From a virus, in IMG/VR virus record IMGVR_UViG_3300023116_000352, positions 1-24,057 of that record: a DNA stretch of 24,057 nucleotides; one strand, given 5' to 3'. A program made the translations under genes and the position numbers. Positions within the stretch are counted from its first letter, which is position 1, and each line of letters begins with the position of its first letter. Below are positions 15,012 through 21,832 of this stretch, one piece after another. Below the pieces are notes generated by a model. The model was not told where the DNA came from. It was given only the letters and a program-made list of their open reading frames with translations, and did not search any database.

Positions 15012-15364
15012 TATCTTCTCCTATTAAGTTCTTTACGAACAGCAGCCTCAATAACATCTTCATAAGGATCTGGATTCAGCCCAGCAGCAAGACGCTCTGC
15101 TTGATCATCTTTTTCAGAGGCAGTAACCTTTCTGGCTCCGCCTACCCAAGTTGCATAACCTTCTTCGCTGCCAGTCCAATACTTAGCAGCCTGAGCAACT
15201 TGCTTTTCAATATTTTTATCATTCATGATGCCCTCTGCACACAACACACCATCGCCATCCGACAGCGGCTTACCATCAGGCATGATCCAAATACAGACAC
15301 CATACGCCCTCTCAGGGACATAAAGTTCTTTACGCTTTACATAATCGTCAATCATCTTAGACAT
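15011..15364 (-). CDS. Conserved small phage protein directly upstream of portal
   Basis: A 117-residue protein: YVKRKELYVPERAYGVCIWI, then MPDGKPLSDGDGVLCAEGIM, EKQVAQAAKYWTGSEEGYAT, WVGGARKVTASEKDDQAERL and a C-terminal DPYEDVIEAAVRKELNRRR. It is mixed charged, with no membrane segment, and the end is helical and basic. I have seen this pattern just before portal genes in aquatic phages but know of no function. I prefer ATG 15364 (GGTG about 4 nt upstream); in-frame ATGs at 15376 and 15391 are possible. It is the first gene after the RNR terminator, so a transcript must begin between 15364 and 15401 or read-through must occur. I found no convincing promoter there. Confidence 0.75.
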   Translation of the reverse strand: MSKMIDDYVKRKELYVPERAYGVCIWIMPDGKPLSDGDGVLCAEGIMNDKNIEKQVAQAAKYWTGSEEGYATWVGGARKVTASEKDDQAERLAAGLNPDPYEDVIEAAVRKELNRRR

Positions 15365-15401
15365 TCTACACCACATGATGTTCAAAAGCATCAGATAACG
15401 A

Positions 15402-15432
15402 CAAAAAGCGTACCGGTTTGATACGCTTTTTG
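15402..15432 (-). terminator. Strong terminator between RNR and portal operon
   Basis: Perfect 11-bp inverted repeat CAAAAAGCGTA / TACGCTTTTTG with a 9-nt loop, 22 nt after the RNR stop. Both arms carry A/T runs, so it should terminate leftward RNR transcripts and could stop rightward transcription as well. It separates nucleotide metabolism from structural genes. Confidence 0.88.
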
Positions 15433-15453
15433 CCAGTTAGTGCTTAACTGTAA

Positions 15454-17382
15454 TTATCTAATCGGGCAAGCTCCACCTTCACACTCAAGATCTTCAAGAG
15501 CATACTCGTTGATCTCATCAACAAAAGTAATTTCTTTAATCTTGCCTTTAAGACGAGTGTACTCTTCTTTTGAAATCTCCTCATACGGAGCAAGAGCAAA
15601 ACCGTGATCACTGTGCAAAAGGAACGAAACCGATTTCAAGCGATCTTTATAATTCTTCTTCATCCATTCTTGAATCTCAGGCAACTCCTCCTTATGATAA
15701 TAAACAGTCACAGAAACATTGTTGTCAGCCCAAGCAGCCTGAGCCTTAGCAACCCACTCCAACTGATCGACGGCCTTCAAGTCTTTAGCGAGCACAGCGT
15801 GCTCAGGAGTTTCGCATGGGAATGAAACAACACAAACAGTGTGGTTTTCTTTACCATCAAGACCAACATCATACTGAACGTCATAACCCTTATCACGACA
15901 GTAATTCACAAGAGGATCGCTACTTCCCATGCGAACTCTACGGATATAGTACTGAGAATAAGCAGGATGAATACCTGGAGTAACACCGGCAAGCAAACTC
16001 AAGGTTCCAGAAGGCTTTACAGTTGTCAACTTAATTGACTTGTTAATACCCTTCTCCGCTGACCATTCCTTATCGTACTCTCGCAGTTGCTCGTAGCAAT
16101 CAGAAATCCAAGACAACTGCTCTTCCGTTGACTGCATCCAGCCAGTGATGCCCTGACCCAGACGACGGTTGCGAGCAATAACGGCCTGTGACTTAGGATA
16201 AGGATATGAGAGTGTCGTAATAGCCTTCTGCGTCTTATACAGTAGACGACTAAGATCCATCAACTCTTCTTTGCTTTCAATATTAGGCAAGAAAATTTCT
16301 GCAAGATTGCAAGGCTCACCATCTTCAAGACCGATCTCACCGCATGGGTTTGTACCAATTACTTTGCTGTCATTGACTTTTTCACCCGTCCGACCAGTCT
16401 TGCGAATAAGCTGACGATTAATAAGTCCGTAAGGCTCACCTGTGCCATCGTACCCCTTCCAGAACTCATCAATAATTTCATCGTATGAGTCAGCAAAGAT
16501 TGAGTTGTTTGAGTTACCACGCCATGCAGGAATGTCACCCTTAGACCAATTCTTTGCACGCAGATACAAAAAGTCATCCGGATCACCAATAGCAATCTGT
16601 GCCGAACGACGAGCAGAACCCGCTACAACAATTTTACCAATAATATTGCAGATATCCAAAGCATCAACAGAACGAACCTTCTTACCGGAACGCTCATCAA
16701 GAATCTTGCAGATATCAGCAATCCCTTCAATCAAAACCTCAGGACCAGAAGCAGTGCCACCAAAAGTCTTAAGCGGAGCACCAAACCCTCTAATCAATAC
16801 CGTGCTGTAAGTGAAAGACTCTCCCGTATGAAAATAACTCTCAAGCACTTTTCCAAGAAGAGCAGACCAGCCTTGACGAGAATCAGGAACAATAAAATCT
16901 GCGTCATTTGTTCTCTCATGAACAACACCCTCAACCTCACGAACCTTAGGTAGATCGTGGACAACGGCTCTCTCAACAGAGAAACCAACTCCACCACCGA
17001 CCATAAGGTGATCCATCAAAAACTGAAAATCTTCAACTTTTGAAATAGTGGTCATCCAGCAATTAACTAAAGAAACACCACTCATCTTGCGAACAAGAGG
17101 TGTACCCAATTGCCACAAAGCACGACCTGCAAAAATACCTTTCAAGTTAAAGATATAATCAAACAAGCGTTCTGCTTCTTCTTTGGTGTAATCAGCACCA
17201 ATTTCTTGAGCACCATTGATTGCTCTAGCAATAGTCTCAAACCAATATTCCTTACGACCAAGAGCCTCCAAGTCTCTTGAATAAGTACGGCGGTAAACAA
17301 TCTCCCCCATACCGTTGAAACCCCAAGGCGGGGTCTTATCTGTATACCGAGCAACAAACTCGGGTGTAATAACATTCTCCAA
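15454..17382 (-). CDS. nrdJ: Adenosylcobalamin-dependent (class II) ribonucleotide reductase
   Basis: A 642-residue enzyme of the monomeric RTPR type, somewhat shorter than the roughly 740-residue Lactobacillus enzyme. It reduces ribonucleotides to deoxyribonucleotides with B12 as radical generator. Visible active-site residues are Cys108 in SLVNCWMTT and Cys358 in GEPCNLAE as the reducible pair, and N345-P-C347-G-E349 holding the thiyl-radical Cys347 and the catalytic Asn and Glu. The C-terminal Cys634-x4-Cys639 (ECEGGACPIR) is the redox relay to thioredoxin. DLPKVREVEG, SARRSAQIAIGDPDD and LTTVKPSGTLSLLAG are also typical. The start is TTG at 17382, chosen because AGGAGG lies 5 nt before it and the protein start fits the family. 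The gene has its own candidate promoter and terminator. Use of host cobalamin is implied. Confidence 0.96.
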   Translation of the reverse strand: MENVITPEFVARYTDKTPPWGFNGMGEIVYRRTYSRDLEALGRKEYWFETIARAINGAQEIGADYTKEEAERLFDYIFNLKGIFAGRALWQLGTPLVRKMSGVSLVNCWMTTISKVEDFQFLMDHLMVGGGVGFSVERAVVHDLPKVREVEGVVHERTNDADFIVPDSRQGWSALLGKVLESYFHTGESFTYSTVLIRGFGAPLKTFGGTASGPEVLIEGIADICKILDERSGKKVRSVDALDICNIIGKIVVAGSARRSAQIAIGDPDDFLYLRAKNWSKGDIPAWRGNSNNSIFADSYDEIIDEFWKGYDGTGEPYGLINRQLIRKTGRTGEKVNDSKVIGTNPCGEIGLEDGEPCNLAEIFLPNIESKEELMDLSRLLYKTQKAITTLSYPYPKSQAVIARNRRLGQGITGWMQSTEEQLSWISDCYEQLREYDKEWSAEKGINKSIKLTTVKPSGTLSLLAGVTPGIHPAYSQYYIRRVRMGSSDPLVNYCRDKGYDVQYDVGLDGKENHTVCVVSFPCETPEHAVLAKDLKAVDQLEWVAKAQAAWADNNVSVTVYYHKEELPEIQEWMKKNYKDRLKSVSFLLHSDHGFALAPYEEISKEEYTRLKGKIKEITFVDEINEYALEDLECEGGACPIR

Positions 17383-17411
17383 TGTAGCCTCCTAAATAGT
17401 GATAGAGAACT

Positions 17412-17420
17412 ATGATATCA
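17412..17420 (-). promoter_or_regulatory. Extended -10 promoter TGATATCAT upstream of RNR
   Basis: TGA-TATCAT on the minus strand, 29 nt before the TTG start, which has AGGAGG in between. Just upstream an imperfect inverted repeat AAGCAT-TAG-ATGCTC (17420-17434) overlaps the spacer and could be an operator. This is a candidate only. Confidence 0.45.
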
Positions 17421-17459
17421 AGCATTAGATGCTCAATAAAGAAACGGTACTAGGGAAGA

Positions 17460-18470
17460 TTAGAAAGAATTTTCGAAATTTTCCAACCGTGCGATGATCA
17501 TATCAGCAACGGCGGACCACGACTGCTGTTCGTGAAGAATTCTTGCGGATTGCAAAGTATATTTTTTGAACTCATCGTATTCATTTACAACATGAGTCAT
17601 CAAATCACACAAGCTATCATAACTGGGCACTGCCCAGTCTCCACCATCACAGCCATACAAATGGCTTTGCAATGGCGCTTCACCCCACTCAGCATCAAGT
17701 GGAATTGACATCTTAGCAAAGTCAGCAGTACCAGTAAGATTAGTCACAATACTGGGCATACCAGTAGCAATAGCTTCAAAGGGGATCATACCAAAACCTT
17801 CACCACTTGTTGGATAAACTAAACAATGACAAGCATGATACAACTGAATCATTTGCTCATTTGTTAAAGATTGAGGCATAGCGTAAATCTGAGGATGGTT
17901 GTGTGCCGGAACAATTTTACCGTTCATATAAACATCAGCATCACAATAACCGTTATACTTAAGAACCAACTGGTAGTCTAAGTCACCTTCATACAATTCA
18001 ATAAAAGCATCGACAACCATTTGAACGTTTTTACGCTTAGAGTCACCACCAACATGTAAGAAGTTAAATTTACCTGTCAATTCTCTGTCGATCACTGCAT
18101 AATCTTCTGAGATACCATGTGGTATTACTTGAATATTGTAATGAAGATTATTCTTTACATAGACTTCTTTTACAAAGTTAGACGTTGCCCAAATCTCATC
18201 ACATTCTGACATAGGCTGAAACCAACTCGGAGGAACCTTTGTACTTTCCCACGGAGTGTAACCTACTGTATAACTTCTACCAGTTTGATAGTAAACAGGC
18301 TGACAGAAATTTACATGAAACGGAATAGACCGCCTGTTGTAATATACAGCAACATCACTATCCTGTAGAGCACGGATAGTGTTTAGAGCAGCGTTAGAAT
18401 ACCCCTGGCTGTACCATGACTCGCCAGACTCATCTACGCTGCTGGGTGTGAACCAGCTTATTTTCTTCAT
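17460..18470 (-). CDS. GT-B glycosyltransferase, family 4-like
   Basis: A 336-residue soluble protein. The N-terminal Rossmann half starts KKISWFTPSSVDESGESWYS and includes SQGYSNAALNTIRAL and YTPWESTKVPPSWF. NVIPHGI-type VIPHGISEDY and FLHVGGDSKRKNVQMVVDAF (the GGDSKRKN loop is the usual donor phosphate site) lead into the second half. There YPTSGEGFGMIPFEAIATGM holds the Glu224-x7-Glu232 pair of GT4 enzymes. It probably transfers a sugar from a nucleotide-sugar to phage DNA, a virion protein or host surface glycan; the acceptor is not visible. The start is ATG 18470 with only AGG as ribosome site, 9 nt after the upstream gene. It ends 77 nt before the RNR start. Confidence 0.88.
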   Translation of the reverse strand: MKKISWFTPSSVDESGESWYSQGYSNAALNTIRALQDSDVAVYYNRRSIPFHVNFCQPVYYQTGRSYTVGYTPWESTKVPPSWFQPMSECDEIWATSNFVKEVYVKNNLHYNIQVIPHGISEDYAVIDRELTGKFNFLHVGGDSKRKNVQMVVDAFIELYEGDLDYQLVLKYNGYCDADVYMNGKIVPAHNHPQIYAMPQSLTNEQMIQLYHACHCLVYPTSGEGFGMIPFEAIATGMPSIVTNLTGTADFAKMSIPLDAEWGEAPLQSHLYGCDGGDWAVPSYDSLCDLMTHVVNEYDEFKKYTLQSARILHEQQSWSAVADMIIARLENFENSF

Positions 18471-18479
18471 AAGACCTAA

Positions 18480-18698
18480 CTACTTAGTATAACTCTCAAT
18501 TTCAATACAGTTGACACCTTTGCTAATTAATTTTTGGGCATCTTCTTCAGAGAGTTCACAAGTAACCGGTGTGCCTCGAAAGACACATCTTGTTGCGCCG
18601 AGATAAAATCCGTCGCACTTCATAATCGAAATAAAATCAGAGTCTAATACAGCTGCTGGTCCACAATCGTCAGACTCTACAATCGCGATGATTTGCAT
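18480..18698 (-). CDS. Small unknown protein, first leftward gene
   Basis: A 72-residue protein: QIIAIVESDDCGPAAVLDSD, FISIMKCDGFYLGATRCVF, then TCELSEEDAQKLISKGVNCI and EIESYTK. It has five Cys without a clear metal-binding spacing. Beta strands and one helix are likely, and the fold is not recognised. It has no ribosome site near the ATG; TGGTAATAT ends 6 nt before it, so the message is probably leaderless. It heads the leftward transcript that includes the glycosyltransferase, which follows after 9 nt. Confidence 0.65.
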   Translation of the reverse strand: MQIIAIVESDDCGPAAVLDSDFISIMKCDGFYLGATRCVFRGTPVTCELSEEDAQKLISKGVNCIEIESYTK

Positions 18699-18704
18699 AG
18701 TTAT

Positions 18705-18713
18705 ATATTACCA
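18705..18713 (-). promoter_or_regulatory. Extended -10 promoter TGGTAATAT, leftward
   Basis: TGG-TAATAT on the minus strand, ending 6 nt before ATG 18698, within the 177-bp divergent intergenic region. It fits the TGRTANNAT pattern and implies a leaderless mRNA. Confidence 0.5.
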
Positions 18714-18808
18714 CCTAGTTAGATAAATAGAAATTTAACCGGTACACCCTCTAACTTGTATAACCAGTCTAACGGAGACCCTAGCACAGCGGATCTGGGC
18801 ATGTGTCA

Positions 18809-18823
18809 ATTTCTGAAAGAAAT
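18809..18823. promoter_or_regulatory. Inverted repeat in divergent region, possible operator
   Basis: ATTTCT-GAA-AGAAAT is a perfect 6-bp inverted repeat near the middle of the 177-bp intergenic space between the two divergent operons. It is short and AT-rich, and no T-tract makes it a terminator in either direction. It could bind a dimeric repressor controlling both directions. Weak evidence. Confidence 0.3.
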
Positions 18824-18859
18824 ATTTTAGAGTTCCGCCCCACCGAGATTTGCAGGCTG

Positions 18860-18868
18860 TGGTAGCAT
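18860..18868 (+). promoter_or_regulatory. Extended -10 promoter TGGTAGCAT before thyX
   Basis: TGG-TAGCAT on the plus strand ends exactly 7 nt before ATG 18876, the usual distance to a transcription start. thyX has no Shine-Dalgarno, so a leaderless mRNA is likely. Confidence 0.55.
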
Positions 18869-18875
18869 CACCTTC

Positions 18876-19571
18876 ATGACAGATAATAGAGTGATTCCAG
18901 TGCTGAACGCAGGTAGCGTTAAATTGCTTGACTGCTTTGGTTCCGACGTTGATATTGTAAACTCAGCAAGAGTTAGTTTTGCATCTTACCAAACCGAAAT
19001 GGACGAGCGTGGTAAAGGTTTGATCAACTTCTTAATGCAACATAAACACGCCACACCGTTTGAGCATGTTGTCTTTAAATTTTACATTAAGTGTCCAATC
19101 TTTGTGGCTAGGGAGTGGTTCAGACATAGGTGGTCGTCATTTAATGAAATGAGTATGCGTTACCATGTTCCGCAAAATATTGACTTCTTCTACCCAGCAG
19201 AAGACTCTATTCGCAAACAAGTAGGTAAACCTGGTCACTATACATTTGAAAAGATTGATGACCCAGCAGTTTACGATTATGTTACAGAAACACTTGAATC
19301 AGTTTATCGTCAAGCAGAGTCTGTTTATTACGAAATGATTGATTCTGGCATTGCAAAAGAGATTGCTAGAAGTGTCTTGCCAGTTGGTCAGTACACAGAG
19401 TTTATCTGGACAGTGAATTTAAGAAGCCTTCTAAACTTTGTTTCATTACGGAACGATGACAACGCACAAAAAGAAATTAGAGAATACGCAGAAGTTGTTG
19501 AAAGACTAGCTACTGCTTATGTCCCTGAAACAATGAATGCTTTTGTTGCAAACAACAGAGAGGCTATCTGA
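18876..19571 (+). CDS. thyX: Flavin-dependent thymidylate synthase
   Basis: A 231-residue protein, a normal length for ThyX. It makes dTMP from dUMP using methylene-tetrahydrofolate, FAD and NADPH, without the dihydrofolate side product of ThyA. The signature RHRWSSFNEMSMRY (residues 83-96) matches RHRxxSxNExSxR, the FAD/dUMP site. Upstream are NSARVSFASY and HKHATPFEHVVFKFYIKCPI. Downstream, SVLPVGQYTEFIWTVNLRSL then LNFVSLR supply the dUMP-binding Arg residues. The ATG is preceded by an extended -10 rather than a ribosome site. It is the first gene of the rightward operon, divergent from the small gene/glycosyltransferase unit. Together with the class II RNR it forms a dNTP supply set. Its stop overlaps the next start (TGATG). 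Confidence 0.97.
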   Translation: MTDNRVIPVLNAGSVKLLDCFGSDVDIVNSARVSFASYQTEMDERGKGLINFLMQHKHATPFEHVVFKFYIKCPIFVAREWFRHRWSSFNEMSMRYHVPQNIDFFYPAEDSIRKQVGKPGHYTFEKIDDPAVYDYVTETLESVYRQAESVYYEMIDSGIAKEIARSVLPVGQYTEFIWTVNLRSLLNFVSLRNDDNAQKEIREYAEVVERLATAYVPETMNAFVANNREAI

Positions 19572-19888
19572 TGAGAATTGTTCCTTATGATGGCGATGAA
19601 GGAATCGAAGAACTTGATACAATAGGACTATTAATTAAAGCAGTCCCTTTTGAAGACGGTTTTGTACCGGCCTATAGTATGATTGCTCCAGCAGATGATT
19701 ACTTTATCAAAATAGATGAAGTAAACTGTTTAATGGACGGCATTGAGATTGCGCGTGATAGACTGGATGATCTAATCGCAATGATGCTCCAAAGCAAAAT
19801 TGCAGAGAAAATTATGGAAGACCATCCATCTATTTACGATCAGGATGAAGAGGAGGATTTAGAAGATGATAATGGGGAAGGTGATTAA
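19571..19888 (+). CDS. Small acidic protein of unknown function
   Basis: A 105-residue protein: RIVPYDGDEGIEELDTIGLL, FEDGFVPAYSMIAPADDYF, then EIARDRLDDLIAMMLQSKIA and a strongly acidic tail (DQDEEEDLEDDNGEGD). It has no recognised domain. Translation is coupled to thyX through TGATG. The acidic tail region overlaps the next gene by 23 nt and contains that gene's AGGAGG ribosome site. Small acidic early phage proteins often bind host proteins or nucleic-acid enzymes, but nothing here identifies a target. Confidence 0.7.
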   Translation: MRIVPYDGDEGIEELDTIGLLIKAVPFEDGFVPAYSMIAPADDYFIKIDEVNCLMDGIEIARDRLDDLIAMMLQSKIAEKIMEDHPSIYDQDEEEDLEDDNGEGD

Positions 19889-20153
19889 GGATTTTCCTTA
19901 TCCAGAAAAAAGATGCCCTTATTGCAATTCAAAACTTCAATTGGTCAATGCTATTCATTATGAAAATGATCCTTATCATTTTAAAGCCTTGTATTTAGAC
20001 CCTAACCCTAAATGTTCTGTTTACGATGAAGGTGCAATGCAAGCATATGCTAGAATCTACTATTCTTCAGAAGAAGCATATTGGTACTACGGTGACGTAA
20101 AAATTCCAGTTCAACGCTGGAATCGTGACGACCTCTATACTATTTACCAATAA
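19866..20153 (+). CDS. Small zinc-ribbon-like protein
   Basis: A 95-residue protein with one clear Cys knuckle, CPYCNSK (residues about 17-23), followed by HYENDPYHFKALYLDPNPKC that offers a further Cys and several His, then an aromatic-rich end (IYYSSEEAYWYYGDVKIPVQ). A single CxxC plus one later Cys and His residues could bind zinc. A complete four-Cys ribbon is not present. The start at 19866 is set by AGGAGG 9 nt upstream; ATG 19872 is the alternative. It may be a nucleic-acid-associated accessory protein. No family recognised. Confidence 0.68.
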   Translation: MIMGKVIKDFPYPEKRCPYCNSKLQLVNAIHYENDPYHFKALYLDPNPKCSVYDEGAMQAYARIYYSSEEAYWYYGDVKIPVQRWNRDDLYTIYQ

Positions 20154-20155
20154 TC

Positions 20156-20164
20156 TGATAAAAT
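20156..20164 (+). promoter_or_regulatory. Extended -10 promoter TGATAAAAT
   Basis: TGA-TAAAAT lies in the 20-nt gap after the zinc-ribbon gene and ends 9 nt before ATG 20174, which has only a weak GGA as ribosome site. It fits the shared pattern. Confidence 0.45.
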
Positions 20165-20173
20165 TGGAATACT

Positions 20174-21229
20174 ATGCCAGTCGAAAGGTGCTCAGAGGGC
20201 GGAAAGCCCGGTTTTAGATTTGGAGATTCCGGCAAATGTTACACTTATACAGAAGGTGACACGCCTGGAATGAGAGAAGCAAAAAATAAAGCTCGCGCTC
20301 AGGAAAGAGCAGCCTATGCTTCAGGATTTACAGGTAAATCTTACGATGATACAGAGTATGATTTCTTAAACGAAATCCTTCTTGCTGAAGAGGTCTGGTC
20401 ATACGAAGAGTTTTTGCCAGACCCAACAGATAATTACGAAATTCTTGCTGACATTCTTAAAGAGATGCATGACAACGAGGTCAACACCCCTCCCGATGAT
20501 GAGGAAGAAGAAGGTCATGGGCATGATTTTCTTGAAATGCTTGACCCAGAAGAAAGAATGTTTGCTAATGCGCTGATTGCAATCACTCAAAAATATGGAA
20601 AATTTGACACCGATGATGAAGGTGTATGGGTTGGTTACACTTCAGCAGAAGAAAACGATAATAGAGAGATTGGTGTTAAGTGCGCTAACTGCGCTTTGCA
20701 TGAATCAGAAAAGGTGTGCAGGATTATTTCTGCCCCTATTGAACCCGGTGGTTATTGCCGTCTTGCTGTAATCCCTAAAGGGTACGTTGACCCTTCAGCA
20801 GACGAGGATGACGATGTGAGTAAAGTCACATACGGTCGTCCGGGGCGCAACGACCCTCGCAAGACACCGGCTAAGCCTTCTGAGAGGAGAAGTGGTTCTA
20901 GACGGAACCGAAGGGGGTCGGCTCAGTCTGGTTCTTCTGTCAACTTCTCAGAGGCTGTGACAAATTCTCTTAAGACTAAGATGGAGAATCATAATAAAAA
21001 GCATGATGCTGCATCTAAGCGTGCTACACTGTCGGCACTGAAGGCAGTTTATAGGCGTGGGGCTGGGGCTTTCTCAACTTCGCACCGTCCGGGTATGACA
21101 AGAGGTCAGTGGGCAATGGCTAGAGTTAATGCTTACCTCTATCTCCTCCGCAACGGAAGACCGTCAAATCCGAACTATACTACAGATAACGATCTTTTGC
21201 CGAAGGGTCATCCCAGAAGCAAGAAGTAA
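20174..21229 (+). CDS. Composite Cys-rich phage protein with head-maturation-type domains
   Basis: A 351-residue protein in three parts. Residues 1-52 (ERCSEGGKPGFRFGDSGKCY, then EAKNKARAQERAAYASGF) are a common phage motif with two Cys. Residues about 150-210 hold C170-x2-C173-x8-C182-x12-C195 in VKCANCALHESEKVCRI then GGYCRLAVIP, spaced as in high-potential iron-sulfur or zinc modules. Residues about 265-351 (KAVYRRGAGAFSTSHRPGMT, RGQWAMARVNAYLYLLRNG, DNDLLPKGHPRS) form a module often fused to phage capsid proteases or MuF-like head proteins. An Arg/Ser-rich linker separates the last two. In this genome the protease lies elsewhere, on the other strand, so this may be a separate head or packaging accessory protein. 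Its function is unknown. Confidence 0.78.
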   Translation: MPVERCSEGGKPGFRFGDSGKCYTYTEGDTPGMREAKNKARAQERAAYASGFTGKSYDDTEYDFLNEILLAEEVWSYEEFLPDPTDNYEILADILKEMHDNEVNTPPDDEEEEGHGHDFLEMLDPEERMFANALIAITQKYGKFDTDDEGVWVGYTSAEENDNREIGVKCANCALHESEKVCRIISAPIEPGGYCRLAVIPKGYVDPSADEDDDVSKVTYGRPGRNDPRKTPAKPSERRSGSRRNRRGSAQSGSSVNFSEAVTNSLKTKMENHNKKHDAASKRATLSALKAVYRRGAGAFSTSHRPGMTRGQWAMARVNAYLYLLRNGRPSNPNYTTDNDLLPKGHPRSKK

Positions 21230-21242
21230 TAAGGAGATAAAA

Positions 21243-21614
21243 ATGATCATTAATCTACCATATGACAATGTTGAAATGATGAAATCACATCATGACAAGA
21301 TGAAGTCTTGGAACGAGAACATGGCCAAGCAGCATGAAGCCGCAGCTCTATGGCATGAGCAGCAGATTGAAGAGCTTGAAAAGGCTATGATTCAGGTTCC
21401 GCTTAACCCAGAGAGCAAGCCTGCTCCCAGCGCAGGTGGTTCTGGTGGTGGCGACACAGGTGAAACTGCATCGTCAACTCCTCCGGTAACACAAGTTCCT
21501 CTTGATCCGGTTAAGAAGGCTGATCTGGTTAGCATCCTTCAAGACCATGCCGCAGAGTATGGTGACTTTGAAAAGTCGATTGAAGATATTGCTGACATGA
21601 TCTTGGGTGAGTGA
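21243..21614 (+). CDS. Coiled-coil protein with Gly/Ser linker, unknown
   Basis: A 123-residue protein. Residues about 8-50 are a helical, probably coiled-coil segment (NVEMMKSHHDKMKSWNENMA, KQHEAAALWHEQQIEELEKA). A Pro/Gly/Ser-rich linker with two VPL(N/D)P boxes follows. A C-terminal helical domain reads KKADLVSILQDHAAEYGDF then EKSIEDIADMIL. AAGGAGATAAAA directly before ATG 21243 fixes the start; longer in-frame versions would overlap the preceding gene. The stop shares its A with the next ATG (TGATG). It lies between the composite Cys protein and a holin-like gene. No family recognised. Confidence 0.78.
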   Translation: MIINLPYDNVEMMKSHHDKMKSWNENMAKQHEAAALWHEQQIEELEKAMIQVPLNPESKPAPSAGGSGGGDTGETASSTPPVTQVPLDPVKKADLVSILQDHAAEYGDFEKSIEDIADMILGE

Positions 21615-21820
21615 TGGATAGCACGGCTCTGTCTGCAATCATTGTTGCATTAATCACAACAATGGGAACAGTTTTAGTAGCTTTATTCAACGTTCTCAGA
21701 AAAGAGAACCGGCAAGATCACAACATTGTTAGAGAAAAAATTGAAGAACTTCGTCAAGATGTAAAAGATGTAGACGACAAATTAGACGGACACATCAACT
21801 GGCATTTAGACGATAAGTGA
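21614..21820 (+). CDS. Holin-like single-pass membrane protein
   Basis: A 68-residue protein. Residues about 5-27 (LSAIIVALITTMGTVLVAL) form one transmembrane helix, followed by a basic RKENR stretch and a charged coiled-coil tail (VREKIEELRQDVKDVDDKLD) ending GHINWHLDDK. This layout matches small phage membrane proteins of the DUF2746 type that occur near lysis genes and are often called holins. No endolysin is seen in the window, so the lysis role is tentative. I prefer ATG 21614 (TGATG coupling) over the GTG one codon earlier. The stop codon TGA is also the TGn of a promoter (21818-21826). Confidence 0.72.
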   Translation: MDSTALSAIIVALITTMGTVLVALFNVLRKENRQDHNIVREKIEELRQDVKDVDDKLDGHINWHLDDK

Positions 21821-21826
21821 TATAAT
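21818..21826 (+). promoter_or_regulatory. Extended -10 promoter TGATATAAT
   Basis: Perfect TGA-TATAAT overlapping the stop of the holin-like gene. A start 7 nt downstream (21833) falls on the first bases of a 16-bp hairpin. No good -35 is seen. Confidence 0.6.
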
Positions 21827-21832
21827 AGGTTT

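Noticed and set aside
18735-18764. TTAACC-N18-TATAAC as a sigma-70 promoter for thyX
   Set aside because: It scores only moderately and would leave a leader of over 100 nt without a ribosome site. The TGGTAGCAT element 7 nt before the ATG explains the start better.
18784-18809. TTGACA on the minus strand in the divergent region as a -35 box
   Set aside because: No acceptable -10 lies 16-18 bp downstream; the nearest TAGGGT is at about 20 bp.
18699-18875. Attachment site or origin in the divergent intergenic region
   Set aside because: No integrase, iterons or long repeats were seen; only promoters and one short inverted repeat.
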